This document shows, piece by piece, positions 24,656 to 32,600 of a stretch of 34,162 bases of DNA (position 1 is its first letter; each line of letters opens with the position of its first letter). A model generated the notes under the pieces. The model did not search any database. It was not told where the DNA came from and worked only from the letters and a program-made list of their open reading frames with translations. The stretch is taken from the NCBI GenBank assembly GCA_017858255.1, contig JAFMBV010000032.1, forward strand, positions 1-34,162, written 5' to 3'. A program made the translations under genes and the position numbers. Source of the DNA: Bacteriovoracaceae bacterium (GTDB lineage Bacteria; Bdellovibrionota; Bacteriovoracia; Bacteriovoracales; Bacteriovoracaceae).

Positions 24656-24749
24656 GCCTTTAAGGTATCTGCTCACTCTTGATAGAGTTAATAATTTCAG
24701 GCCTACTTAGAAAATAACGATTTAACGGCTTTAACCTAAGGAGCGATTC

Positions 24750-25145
24750 ATAAAAAAGCTTTTTACGTTTACATTTTTGCAGCTACTTATTCCAACAGTT
24801 ATATTTGGTTTATTTTTATTACTTTTGACCATCACCCCAATGATCCCAAGTTCTGACAAGAAGTCAGTCTACGTTGTGATTTTGATGACTTTGGCTTCTG
24901 GAGTATTTTGTGGAGCGATTCCTTGCATAACCTTTGGATTTTTAACTCAGAGAACTTTTCCCAACTTTAATTTTCAAGTTAAATCGCTGCTCTACTGGTT
25001 CTTAAGTTTTCTTTTTACAATGTTGATATGGTTTCCTAGTGGTGGAGGAGCCGAAGAGGGAAAAATTTATTTGATTGTATGCTATGCTTCTATTGCAGCT
25101 ATTTGCTGGATTCTTTTGTCAAAAAGATATTTATCTAGCCTTTAA
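24750..25145 (+). CDS. Small membrane protein with an apparent ATA start
   Basis: AAGGAG (24738-24743) lies six bases before ATA AAA AAG CTT TTT, in frame with the whole protein. Read from there, the N-terminus would be (M)KKLFTFTFLQLLIPTVIFG, a natural membrane-protein start. The first ordinary start codon (TTG at 24777) has no ribosome-binding site and lies inside the first membrane segment. So the start codon seems to be ATA, through mutation or real AUA use. About four hydrophobic segments follow in 131 residues. No family recognised. The 3' end overlaps the radical SAM gene on the other strand by 11 bases. Confidence 0.55.
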   Translation: MKKLFTFTFLQLLIPTVIFGLFLLLLTITPMIPSSDKKSVYVVILMTLASGVFCGAIPCITFGFLTQRTFPNFNFQVKSLLYWFLSFLFTMLIWFPSGGGAEEGKIYLIVCYASIAAICWILLSKRYLSSL

Positions 25146-26001
25146 AGCGTTTTATATAAGTACACTTTTGGCAAAGGTCTTCCACAAGACGGCCGTTTTC
25201 AAAACCTACTTTTATATCCTGTGCTCTCTTTGAATTTAGAATATTTTCCACAGAGTCGTTAAAGCAATTGCCCAAATCAATTAACGCCTCCTTATCTAAA
25301 CAGCAAGGAACGACTGTTCCATCGGCATGAATACCGAAGTGGTTTCTTAATCCCTGGCAGGTTCCTTGCTCCCCCTGTGGTGGGTAGTGAGGAGATGGCC
25401 AATCAAAGCGACTATCAAAATGAAAATATAGCCTTTTATCTTCAAATACTTTTTTACTCTTGATACTTCCTACATCGACTGTTCTCTTTAAGTTAAATGA
25501 AAAGTTTTCTTCAAAGTATTGGATTATGTCCTCATTTTCAGAAAAGCTCTCAGTACCATGATTCCATAGCCTTAGATTAATATATAAATCTGGACGATTC
25601 TCAAAAGCCGTCTTGATAAAAGCACGAATAGGATCTAGGTATCCCTCTAAAGGTCTATCGGGAAAGTTATCTTTGAAGGCCTGCAGAGAAAAGTTAATTT
25701 GCCTCAAAGAAGGTGAATTGATCAATATATCACCCAGCTTCTTAATCAGAAGACCGTTAGTTGTAATTTGCAAACTTGCTTTATGAGTCTGAGATACCTT
25801 TAAAATTTCTACTATTTCAGGATGCGCCAAAGGCTCTCCCATAAGGTGGAGACAAACATCTTTCGTGAGAGGCACAACTTCTTTTAAGACCTTTTCAAAT
25901 TTCACGAGACTCATGATGTCTTTAGGACGTTCTACAACGGGACAAAAGGAACATTGAACATTACAGATATTTGAAATTTCAATATGAACTTTTTGAAACA
26001 T
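25135..26001 (-). CDS. Radical SAM protein with SPASM-like C-terminal cysteines
   Basis: The 288-residue cytosolic protein has the SAM-cluster motif CNVQCSFC (Cys13, 17, 20) at the very N-terminus, HLMGEPLAHPEI (the GGE-like motif, here MGE), and TTNGLL. The C-terminal part has TCQGLRNHFGIHADGTVVPCCLD and LCQKCTYIKR, the auxiliary-cluster pattern of SPASM proteins, which modify peptides, proteins or small molecules. No peptide substrate gene is obvious nearby. The substrate is unknown. The ribosome-binding site is weak. It is convergent with the small membrane protein. Confidence 0.85.
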   Translation of the reverse strand: MFQKVHIEISNICNVQCSFCPVVERPKDIMSLVKFEKVLKEVVPLTKDVCLHLMGEPLAHPEIVEILKVSQTHKASLQITTNGLLIKKLGDILINSPSLRQINFSLQAFKDNFPDRPLEGYLDPIRAFIKTAFENRPDLYINLRLWNHGTESFSENEDIIQYFEENFSFNLKRTVDVGSIKSKKVFEDKRLYFHFDSRFDWPSPHYPPQGEQGTCQGLRNHFGIHADGTVVPCCLDKEALIDLGNCFNDSVENILNSKRAQDIKVGFENGRLVEDLCQKCTYIKRFKG

Positions 26002-26034
26002 AGAAATTTCTTAACACATTCGATAGGCGGGATA

Positions 26035-26256
26035 TTATTTCTTTTTGCCTTTCACTTTTACTTCTTCGTTAATGCCTTGTTCGTACTTTGCTATTTCATC
26101 CGGAGACAAGGTTGTGACCTCAAGCTTCTTTAAAGAATTTCTCATATTCTCCATTTGCTCGCACTTATGGATACCGCCATCGCCTTCCACAGGAACATTC
26201 TTTCGCCCCTCTTTCATCCAGGTTACTTCTTTTTGGCAGTACTTACATCTGGCCAT
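26035..26256 (-). CDS. Small zinc-binding protein
   Basis: The 73-residue basic protein starts MARCKYCQKEVTW (Cys4, Cys7) and has GGIHKC (His30, Cys32), which together could bind one zinc. A charged helix and a Lys-rich tail (KVKGKKK) follow. GAGGA is five bases before the ATG. The pattern is common in small proteins of unknown role, and I cannot name a function. Confidence 0.7.
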   Translation of the reverse strand: MARCKYCQKEVTWMKEGRKNVPVEGDGGIHKCEQMENMRNSLKKLEVTTLSPDEIAKYEQGINEEVKVKGKKK

Positions 26257-26380
26257 GAGTGTCCTCTTTTTAACAAGTTAAGTTATTGGTGCAAATTGGC
26301 TCCACTGTGGAAAATTTACCATCTTGGGCCAAAGAATCAAAGCCTTAGGTAATAAAGACATTGAAATACTGGAGAGAAAG

Positions 26381-27043
26381 ATGAAAAGACCAACTCAAAC
26401 GCTTATATTTATCACCATTTTGCTTTCTACTTATTCATTCCTTAGCTGTAGTAAGAAAAATGAAATCAAAAGCCCAGAGACACCAGTGACTGGAATAGGC
26501 TTTCAAAATACAAATCTATTAAGTGCTTTTGACCCTGGCTTTGAAAACTCTTCAACAACGGCCTCAAGACCTCCCCAGAGAAATTCTAACAAGCGTTATT
26601 TTAGAGTGGCAAATCGTCGTGGAACAAGAACGGCAAATTTTGAAATTTCCAATATTGCGGCGAGAAGCGGCCAAATGTCACTTAGGCTTCTGGAGGCCGG
26701 AGAACAAACGCTTATTATTCCTGCCCAAGTGCGAAACAATCAAAATGCCCTTCAATTAGTTAGCGGAGCTCGCTATAGAGTTCAAGCCTATATCCGCCTA
26801 CCGAGAAGGACAGGAAATAGGCAACCTCAAGGCACTGTTGAAGTGGCCTTCAAAGATAACAATACTCGTTCTGGAACAACCGACTTCAACTTAAGTGTAT
26901 CGTTGCCAGACTCTAACAATTGGCATGCCTTAAGTGGGGAATTCGAAGTCCCTTCACTTGTTAATGAAGGAAAGCTTCTTTTTCAATTCTCTGGCTCTAG
27001 GGATTTGTTAATAGATGATATTTCTTTAATCAGAATTCGATAA
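26381..27043 (+). CDS. Lipoprotein with a carbohydrate-binding-module-like domain
   Basis: The ATG at 26381 has GGAGAG four bases upstream; the frame is open further up, but without a ribosome-binding site. The 220-residue product starts MKRPTQTLIFITILLSTYSFLSCSKKN, a type II signal peptide with Cys23 as the probable lipid site (the -3 residue is Phe, so the lipobox is imperfect). The rest (about 45-220) has the pattern of a CBM_4_9-type jelly roll: DPGFENSS near the start, LVSGARYRVQAYIRLP, NNWHALSGEFEVP, and a closing LLIDDISLIRIR. It is likely held in the outer membrane, binding an unknown ligand. A strong terminator follows. Confidence 0.72.
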   Translation: MKRPTQTLIFITILLSTYSFLSCSKKNEIKSPETPVTGIGFQNTNLLSAFDPGFENSSTTASRPPQRNSNKRYFRVANRRGTRTANFEISNIAARSGQMSLRLLEAGEQTLIIPAQVRNNQNALQLVSGARYRVQAYIRLPRRTGNRQPQGTVEVAFKDNNTRSGTTDFNLSVSLPDSNNWHALSGEFEVPSLVNEGKLLFQFSGSRDLLIDDISLIRIR

Positions 27044-27047
27044 AAAA

Positions 27048-27073
27048 AAAGCCCCTTATTACTGGGGCTTTTT
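27048..27073. terminator. Bidirectional terminator
   Basis: AAAGCCCC (27048-27055) pairs with GGGGCTTT (27064-27071) around an 8-base loop. A T run follows on the plus strand and an A run precedes it (27042-27050), so it serves both the lipoprotein gene and the minus-strand gene ending at 27075. Confidence 0.92.
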
Positions 27074-27074
27074 A

Positions 27075-27320
27075 TTAATTATTTAAATAACTCTTTTGCG
27101 GTAATGTCACCACACCTGAGGCAAAGAACACTCTTATCTCAGAGTCGCTAATAATTTCCTCTACAAAACCAATACCCATTTCTGAATGTTTAATAAAGTC
27201 CAAACGATTATACTCATCATCTTGATTATAAATCTTAGGGTTAATCGATGGAATATTCTTTAAGCTCTGAAGATGATTAACCTTGTCTTGTTCTGTTTCA
27301 AATTTAATAGTACTCATCAT
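27075..27320 (-). CDS. Small protein with a Tudor/SH3-like strand pattern
   Basis: The 81-residue soluble protein has FIKHSEMGIGFVEEIISDSEIRVFFASGVVTLPQ in its second half. This follows the H-x-x-F-G-x-G-x-V-x-x-V...V-x-F-x-x-G-x-x-x-L pattern of small beta domains, as at the C-terminus of UvrD/PcrA helicases. This is pattern similarity only. GGAG lies 8 bases before the first ATG; a second ATG follows directly. A perfect inverted repeat about 52 bases upstream of the start may be its operator. Confidence 0.65.
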   Translation of the reverse strand: MMSTIKFETEQDKVNHLQSLKNIPSINPKIYNQDDEYNRLDFIKHSEMGIGFVEEIISDSEIRVFFASGVVTLPQKSYLNN

Positions 27321-27371
27321 TTGAAATTCTCCTTTTCATAAGGGTCCAACTCCTGTGGACACTTCAGTTAA

Positions 27372-27392
27372 TTAAGAACAATCTGTTCTTAA
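27372..27392. promoter_or_regulatory. Operator-like inverted repeat in a 345-base gap
   Basis: TTAAGAACA (27372-27380) and TGTTCTTAA (27384-27392) are perfect inverted arms around ATC. It lies between divergent genes (starts at 27320 and 27666), nearer the minus-strand one. The regulator is unknown. The rest of the gap 27321-27665 is AT-rich and shows no gene or clear promoter. Confidence 0.5.
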
Positions 27393-27665
27393 AAACAACT
27401 TCATTACTCTGGGCATGAAATAAAGCCGTGATTTAGACATAATAATTGGGACAACTATAAGCCTAGGCAATACAAATTTAGCACAATCGTGCGTTTTTTC
27501 AAGTTAGACAAGTAAGAAAAACACTAACATTAACCAACTCTTTTGGAATCTTAGCACTTTATATCACTCAAAACAAAAGATATTTACTATCCTAGTCAGA
27601 TTAATTGTCCTTTATTTTATAAAATTGAGGAGCATCCCTTATTTGTAATGGGATAAAATAACAGC

Positions 27666-28007
27666 ATGACAGAAGAACCGTTAGATCGAAAAATATTTGA
27701 ACATGCCTTCCCAAAAGAATGTAAGGCCTGTGGAAGCATCTATAACAATTATGACGACTTCATTAAAAATACTGAAGCGCTGGCAAATGGAGATCTTTCA
27801 CAAGGACCCAAGAGAAGTGTACTGGCCTATCGAAATTGTCCTTGTGGCTCTACCATAACGATAAAATTGGAAGATCTAAGAGATTATTCTGAAGAAGGAA
27901 AAGAGAGAAGGCAGCTATTTAAAGAGAAGCTTTCAGTGCATCTCGAAAATGGCGTAGATGAGGCTGACGCCATTGAAATCGTGAAAAAAGAAATGGACCT
28001 CGATTAA
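27666..28007 (+). CDS. Small Cys4 protein of unknown function
   Basis: The 113-residue soluble protein has two Cys pairs, CKAC (19, 22) and CPC (58, 60), likely binding one zinc, and an acidic helical C-terminus (HLENGVDEADAIEIVKKEMD). No family is recognised and the ribosome-binding site is weak. It is a single gene upstream of the YheT-type hydrolase. Confidence 0.65.
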   Translation: MTEEPLDRKIFEHAFPKECKACGSIYNNYDDFIKNTEALANGDLSQGPKRSVLAYRNCPCGSTITIKLEDLRDYSEEGKERRQLFKEKLSVHLENGVDEADAIEIVKKEMDLD

Positions 28008-28124
28008 AAAGAAGGTCTGCTACAATAAAATACGACTAGTTGAATGTCTCAGTTATTTTCACAAGCATTCGATATCTTTTTATGAGAAAATAAAAATTCG
28101 GACAAATTGTGAAGGTAGAGGAAT

Positions 28125-29096
28125 ATGCCATTAGTTGAATCAACATATAATACGCCGGCCTTCATGGCGAATGGCCACCTTCAAACACTTTACCCTTACT
28201 TTTTTAGAAAAGTTAAAGAGGTTCCTTTTACTCGAGAAAGAATCGAACTCAAAGATGGAGATTTCATCGACATCGACTTTTTAAATAATAATGCGAAAAG
28301 TTTAATTGTCCTTTCTCATGGACTAGAAGGTAGTTCCAATACTGGTTATATAAGAGGCATGTCCAAATTCCTTGGCGAAAGTGCAAACGTAGATGTTGTG
28401 GCATGGAATATGAGGAGTTGCTCAGGAGAACTAAATAGGAAGAAACACTTTTATCATGCTGCTAGCTGTGAAGACCTAAGCGAAGTCATTGAGCACATGA
28501 AAGAAAAGAAAACTTATGATCATGTTCATATCATTGGGTTTAGCTTGGGTGGCAACTTAACAGCTTTTTATGCTTCGACTATGGAAGAACAAAAACTAAG
28601 TGAAATTAATTCAGCGACAATTTATTCAGGCACCCTTCATCTGGCGTCGAGTATCAAAAAGCTTGAAGATAGCCAAATTGGTCAATTTTATTCAGAGAAC
28701 TTTCTTGTAACAATGAGAAAGAAGGCCATTGAGAAACAAAAACTTGGTCTACTCGATATCGATCCGAATCAAATTCGAAGTTGTAAAAGTTTTATCGACT
28801 TTGATGAGCTAGTGACTGCACCAACGAATAGTTTTAAAAATGCTCAACACTACTACGAGGAGGCCAGTGCCATTAACGTCCTCCACAAGATCAAAGTTCC
28901 AACCTTACTCATCCAGTCGAAAGATGACCCATTCTTAACTAAAGAGTGCTTCCCTATCCGTGAGGCATACCGTCATAAAAATCTTTTTCTTGAAATAACT
29001 CCCACTGGTGGCCATGTAGGATTTATGAAGCTCGACAAGAAACTTATGTTCTGGAGTGAAGAAAGGGCCCTGCAGTTCATAAAGGAAGTGGCATAA
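28125..29096 (+). CDS. YheT-family alpha/beta hydrolase
   Basis: The 323-residue protein has the YheT-type opening (NGHLQTLYPYFFR), the oxyanion strand LIVLSHGLEGSSNTGYIRGM (about 60-79), the nucleophile elbow GFSLGG (Ser140), an acidic residue in QSKDDPF (Asp267 or 268) and the catalytic His297 in GGHVGF. These complete a Ser-Asp-His triad. The family members are esterase-like hydrolases of poorly known substrate. There is no signal peptide. AGAGGAAT lies directly before the ATG. It is followed by a convergent gene. Confidence 0.9.
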   Translation: MPLVESTYNTPAFMANGHLQTLYPYFFRKVKEVPFTRERIELKDGDFIDIDFLNNNAKSLIVLSHGLEGSSNTGYIRGMSKFLGESANVDVVAWNMRSCSGELNRKKHFYHAASCEDLSEVIEHMKEKKTYDHVHIIGFSLGGNLTAFYASTMEEQKLSEINSATIYSGTLHLASSIKKLEDSQIGQFYSENFLVTMRKKAIEKQKLGLLDIDPNQIRSCKSFIDFDELVTAPTNSFKNAQHYYEEASAINVLHKIKVPTLLIQSKDDPFLTKECFPIREAYRHKNLFLEITPTGGHVGFMKLDKKLMFWSEERALQFIKEVA

Positions 29097-29122
29097 CAGA
29101 ACCACTCCCCTCAAAAGTTCAA

Positions 29123-30250
29123 CTATTCGACTATCAACTTATAACTTCCCATCGCACCTTTATATCCCTTTACCAAAACATAATAAGTACCAGCTGGAGC
29201 TGTTCCTCCAATCTCCTCTAGAGGCTTGATACTTTCACTTTTGGCCAACTGCTTTTTCTTAGAGTTATAAACGTAGAGGTCCAGATCTTTTCCCCCACTT
29301 ATATTTAGTTTGATAGAGATCTTTGAAGTTTTACTCAACGTAAATTTAAAATAATCAAGGTCTCCTACTGAACCAATCTTCCCGCTCATCACCTTTTTGA
29401 TTGAAAGGGAGCTTGCCCCCTCAAAAGTATCATTATTGACAGAGTTGACCGGTGCAGGCGCGTTGCTAGTTAAGACCTGTGGATGAAAAGCTAAAATATG
29501 AGTCACTATCTCTTTCATAGGAACAGCATAGTTTTCAATCCCTCGCCCCTGACCATTATTTCCAAGGCCAGCATGATGAATGCCCACGACCTTATGAGTG
29601 ATACTAGAAAAAACGGGAGAACCACTGGAACCGCCAAGAGTATCAGCATCATGAGTGATACTTCCATTTTGAAGATTCGCAGTGCCAAAGCTAATCTTCT
29701 TTGTGTAGTAACAGTCTCTTTGGTCATAGTAATCGCAATTTTGCTGAATAACATAGACTTGTTCATCAGAACTCAAGTTACTAGTTGAGAGTTCAAGAAC
29801 CTTATATTTTTGGCCAGGGTTTCCTTTACACTTCAAAAGAGCGAAGTCGAGTTCCTTATTATTTCCAACAAACTCGCTACAATCAAAGCGCTCTTCACGA
29901 CCTTTTTCAATTCCTTCTTCTACGTTAAAGCTTACAGTCACACCTCTAGCGTAAGCTGCAGATGGAATACAGTGCTGATTTGTCATTACGATATTACTTG
30001 ATATCAGAAACCCCGTGCAACGAGACCCCATGGCAGGAAGGTCCACATGGGCCACGCCAAAAGAATTCGTCCTCTCCTCTCCTAGAGATTTCAGAGTGGT
30101 AATTTCCTCCCAATCTAAACCTCCCACAATTATTGATGATTGTGTTACTTCAAAACCATTTTGAAGGACAGAGTCTTTCTTTCCACAAGAAATCGATAAA
30201 AACAGAGAAACAAATAGAACGGGCACTAGGACTAATGATTTGATATTCAT
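29123..30250 (-). CDS. Trypsin-like serine protease lipoprotein with PPC domain
   Basis: The 375-residue protein starts with a type II-like signal peptide (lipid Cys near residue 22, SISCGKK). The S1 protease domain (about 40-260) has IVGGLDW, His93 in MTNQHC, Asp135 in ELDFALLKC and Ser209 in GGSSGSPV, so the triad is complete. Cys pairs in the domain may form disulfides. The C-terminal 95 residues form a pre-peptidase C-terminal (PPC) domain (DYFKFTLSKTSKISIKLN, DLDLYVYN, AGTYYVLVKGYKGAMGSYKL). It is probably outer-membrane-anchored or surface-exposed and digests protein; a role in prey killing is inference. AAGGAG is five bases before the ATG. Confidence 0.92.
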   Translation of the reverse strand: MNIKSLVLVPVLFVSLFLSISCGKKDSVLQNGFEVTQSSIIVGGLDWEEITTLKSLGEERTNSFGVAHVDLPAMGSRCTGFLISSNIVMTNQHCIPSAAYARGVTVSFNVEEGIEKGREERFDCSEFVGNNKELDFALLKCKGNPGQKYKVLELSTSNLSSDEQVYVIQQNCDYYDQRDCYYTKKISFGTANLQNGSITHDADTLGGSSGSPVFSSITHKVVGIHHAGLGNNGQGRGIENYAVPMKEIVTHILAFHPQVLTSNAPAPVNSVNNDTFEGASSLSIKKVMSGKIGSVGDLDYFKFTLSKTSKISIKLNISGGKDLDLYVYNSKKKQLAKSESIKPLEEIGGTAPAGTYYVLVKGYKGAMGSYKLIVE

Positions 30251-30566
30251 GGCAACTCCTTTTCCATGGCAATTAAGTGTACGACCCCTCTCTAAGGCCG
30301 TTCAAAAAGCCTCTCTATTAAAGCGTTTACATATTTCATTGGCCCCTCATATAGTCTTTCACTAGTGACTAAGAAAGCTTTTGTTTGATTGCCTTGTAAG
30401 TGCTTATTATAAAAACGTTTTACCCAAATTTTTTTCAAACATAATAGGTCTCACCATGACACTGGTAACTTTTTGTCACCATAGGCAATCCCTATCCAAC
30501 GATACTTTTTAGGTATTATCAAAAAAAATCAGCAGCGAGTAAGGTTTCAATATCAAAGGAGATAAT
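30251..30566 (+). other. Divergent intergenic region, 316 bases
   Basis: The region lies between the S1 protease and the VOC gene, which diverge. It holds a short imperfect inverted repeat GGTAAC-TTTTT-GTCACC (about 30464-30480), and TTGATT (30385) with TTATAA (30407) as a weak promoter candidate. No coding frame is supported. Confidence 0.4.
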
Positions 30567-30959
30567 ATGATAACAATTAATGGAATTGATCATTTAAATA
30601 TATCTGTAAGTAACATCGATGAAAGTCTTAACTTTTATAAGAAGGTTTTTGGATTTAAAATTTATGAGCAAGGTGAAAGCCACGGCAAGCCCTACTTTAT
30701 AATTGGAGAAAAAAGCGCCCTTTACTTATGTCTTTATCAAAGTGAAGAGAGAACACGTGGTCCAATTAATCATATAGGCATTAATGTACAAAACTTTAAC
30801 TCTATTGAAGAAAAATTAAAGCTTGCCGGTATTCCCCTTCTTTATGGAGGTGTTGTGGAATATCCATTAAGCCAATCTATTTATATTCAAGACCCAGATG
30901 GAAATGAAATAGAACTTTCGGAGAAATTTGGAGGAGGCTTAAAAGAGACTCTTCATTGA
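30567..30959 (+). CDS. VOC-superfamily (glyoxalase/dioxygenase-type) protein
   Basis: The 130-residue protein shows the two beta-alpha-beta-beta-beta repeats of the VOC fold: GIDHLNISVSNIDESLNFYKKVFGF (5-29) and GPINHIGINV (65-74). Metal ligands are likely His9, His69 and Glu116 (PDGNEIELSEK). Members are glyoxalases, fosfomycin-type transferases or dioxygenases, and the sequence alone does not decide which. AAAGGAG lies just before the ATG. The next gene has its own riboswitch, so they are probably separate units. Confidence 0.85.
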   Translation: MITINGIDHLNISVSNIDESLNFYKKVFGFKIYEQGESHGKPYFIIGEKSALYLCLYQSEERTRGPINHIGINVQNFNSIEEKLKLAGIPLLYGGVVEYPLSQSIYIQDPDGNEIELSEKFGGGLKETLH

Positions 30960-30991
30960 CACAACTAATACTTAAGTTAAACTAAAGGCTA

Positions 30992-31077
30992 GGAATCAGG
31001 GGAGTCAATAAGACTGAGAGGTGGCCATGCCACGACCCATTGAACTTGATGTAGTTAATTCTACCGTAAGGAGTTCC
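30992..31077 (+). promoter_or_regulatory. TPP riboswitch (THI element)
   Basis: The conserved core is present in order: GGGG (30999-31002), CTGAGA (31014-31019), ACCC (31035-31038), TTGAACTTGAT (31040-31050), and a P5-like GTAG/CTAC pair (31051-31064), ending CCGTAAGGAG. GGAA (30992-30995) can pair with TTCC (31074-31077) as helix P1. An extra small hairpin GTGGC-CAT-GCCAC sits at 31021-31033. The ribosome-binding site AAGGAG (31068-31073) lies in the 3' part of the aptamer and P1 covers the bases before the start, so TPP binding should block translation directly. No separate terminator is seen. Confidence 0.95.
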
Positions 31078-31078
31078 T

Positions 31079-32497
31079 TTGCCTACTTTTGAAAGTGCTC
31101 CTGACATTCTGTCTCTATTGACCTGGTTAGATTGGTCTATTTTCTTTTCAATTCTCTTTTTAACAATTGCGTTTGTTTTTTATGGTGACCTTCGTGCAAA
31201 AAAGACGATTAATAAGTTTGATCTAATTGATCACTTGATCATGGGTCGAAGACTTACCACTCCTTTTTTTATAGCTACCCTTGTTGCGACTTGGTACGGC
31301 GGTATTTTTGGTGTTACACAAATTGCTTTTAATAAAGGGATTTACAACTTCATTACTCAGGGAGTTTTTTGGTATATTGCTTATATAATTTTTGCTCTCT
31401 TCTTGGTCGACAAGATCACATCTTATAAGGCAGTAACCCTACCAGACTTGATCCACAAGATGTTTGGACCAAAGTCTGGCAAAATAGCGGCGATTTTTAA
31501 TTTCTTCAATGTCTTACCTATTGCTTACGTCATTAGCCTTGGCCTATTTATTAAGTCTTTTTCAGGCTTTGACCTCAATGTATCCATGGTCTTGGGCCTA
31601 GTCTGCGTTTTAAGCTATTCCGTTTGGGGAGGCCTTAGATCTATCGTACTCTCAGATGTCATTCAATTCTTTGTTATGTGCATCGGTGTATTTTTAGTTA
31701 TTGGTTTTAGTGTTTCTACCTTTGGAGGAATGAGCTTTCTAAAATCAAGCCTACCAACTCATTACTTCTCTCTCACTAGCGATGAGAGTATTTTACAAAC
31801 ACTTATTTGGGGTTTTATTGCACTAAGCACCTTAGTCGATCCCAACTTTTATCAAAGATGTTTTGCAGCAAGAGATACAATTACCGCCAAGAAAGGCATT
31901 TTAATTTCAACGGGTGTTTGGATTCTATTTGATCTATCAACAACCTTTGGGGCCATGTATGCTAAAGCCGTCATTCCAGACGCTAACTCTGGAGAGGCCT
32001 ATCTCTTTTATTCAACCCAATTATTACCAAACGGTCTTCGCGGATTTTTTCTCGCTGGTATACTCGCCACAATTCTTTCAACCCTAGATAGTTACTTATT
32101 TTTAGCAGGAACCACTCTTACCTATGACCTTTCTAGTGAGAAGAGTAGAAAGAACCCCATCTTCCATTATCTAGGTGTAGTTTTTGTTGGTGCTCTAAGC
32201 TTAGTCTTTGCTAACTTTTTTGAAGGAAATATTAAGATGGTCTGGAAAACTCTGGGAAGCTATTCAGCAGGCTGCCTACTTTTCCCCGTTTTAATTGGCC
32301 ACTTTAGCAAAAGAAAATTTAGTGATGAAAGCTTTATGGGTTCTTGCCTTAGCGCAGCATTAGTGATGACTTTATGGCAGATTTTTGCCCCAAAAGCTTG
32401 GATCCAACAGCTTGATTCGCTCTATATTGGCATCCTGACCTCTTGTATTTTTCTATTTGGTCTCAATAAATTCCTTAAACGCAAAAGTCATTCCTAA
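31079..32497 (+). CDS. Sodium:solute symporter, probable thiamine or precursor importer
   Basis: The 472-residue protein has about 13 hydrophobic segments and the sodium:solute symporter (SSS) signatures: HLIMGRRLTTPFFIATLVATWYGG, GVLTQ-like GVTQIAFNKG, YSVWGGLRSIVLSDVIQF (about 180-197) and GFFLAGILATILSTLDSYL (about 321-339). The start is a TTG five bases after the AAGGAG inside the TPP riboswitch. Control by TPP means the solute is probably thiamine or a precursor such as HMP; SSS-family proteins under THI elements (ThiV-type) are known from comparative genomics. I infer this substrate from the riboswitch, not from the protein. Confidence 0.9.
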   Translation: MPTFESAPDILSLLTWLDWSIFFSILFLTIAFVFYGDLRAKKTINKFDLIDHLIMGRRLTTPFFIATLVATWYGGIFGVTQIAFNKGIYNFITQGVFWYIAYIIFALFLVDKITSYKAVTLPDLIHKMFGPKSGKIAAIFNFFNVLPIAYVISLGLFIKSFSGFDLNVSMVLGLVCVLSYSVWGGLRSIVLSDVIQFFVMCIGVFLVIGFSVSTFGGMSFLKSSLPTHYFSLTSDESILQTLIWGFIALSTLVDPNFYQRCFAARDTITAKKGILISTGVWILFDLSTTFGAMYAKAVIPDANSGEAYLFYSTQLLPNGLRGFFLAGILATILSTLDSYLFLAGTTLTYDLSSEKSRKNPIFHYLGVVFVGALSLVFANFFEGNIKMVWKTLGSYSAGCLLFPVLIGHFSKRKFSDESFMGSCLSAALVMTLWQIFAPKAWIQQLDSLYIGILTSCIFLFGLNKFLKRKSHS

Positions 32498-32600
32498 CGC
32501 TATGTTTCCTCATGCATTTTTAGAACATTACATCATGTAAACCTATGAAAATTCAGCTATTCTAAAGAGCAAAAAAAGGTAAAGAAACCAAGGATGAGAT

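Larger units (their letters stand above)
14987..24660 (+). mobile_element. Tandem array of cargo modules on the 3' end of tRNA-Glu
   Basis: The 16-base tRNA-Glu end CCCCTTGGGAGTACCA occurs at 14987, 16535, 18457, 22082 and 23626, always in the same orientation and always followed within about 25 bases by a Rho-independent terminator. This cuts the region into modules of about 1.55, 1.92, 3.63, 1.54 and 1.0 kb; the last is closed by a decayed junction near 24630. The right end of each of the first four modules is a 156-bp block, and the left ends carry a related short motif soon after the terminator. No integrase, relaxase or transposase is visible, so the elements are probably non-autonomous and moved by a tyrosine recombinase acting in trans. 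The layout resembles tRNA-targeting cargo satellites (tycheposon-like), but this match is by architecture only. Confidence 0.8.

Noticed and set aside
14987..24660. An integron cassette array
   Set aside because: No attC-type folded sites or integron integrase; the repeated site is a tRNA end followed by a terminator.
14987..24660. A CRISPR array
   Set aside because: Repeats are 1-3.6 kb apart and flank genes; there are no short regular spacers.
27372..27392. A Gram-positive-type LexA box
   Set aside because: GAAC and GTTC are separated by five bases, not four, and no SOS gene is adjacent.
28125..29130. A terminator between the YheT-type gene and the protease gene
   Set aside because: Only a 5-bp AGTGG/CCACT pairing without a T run is seen near 29085-29106.
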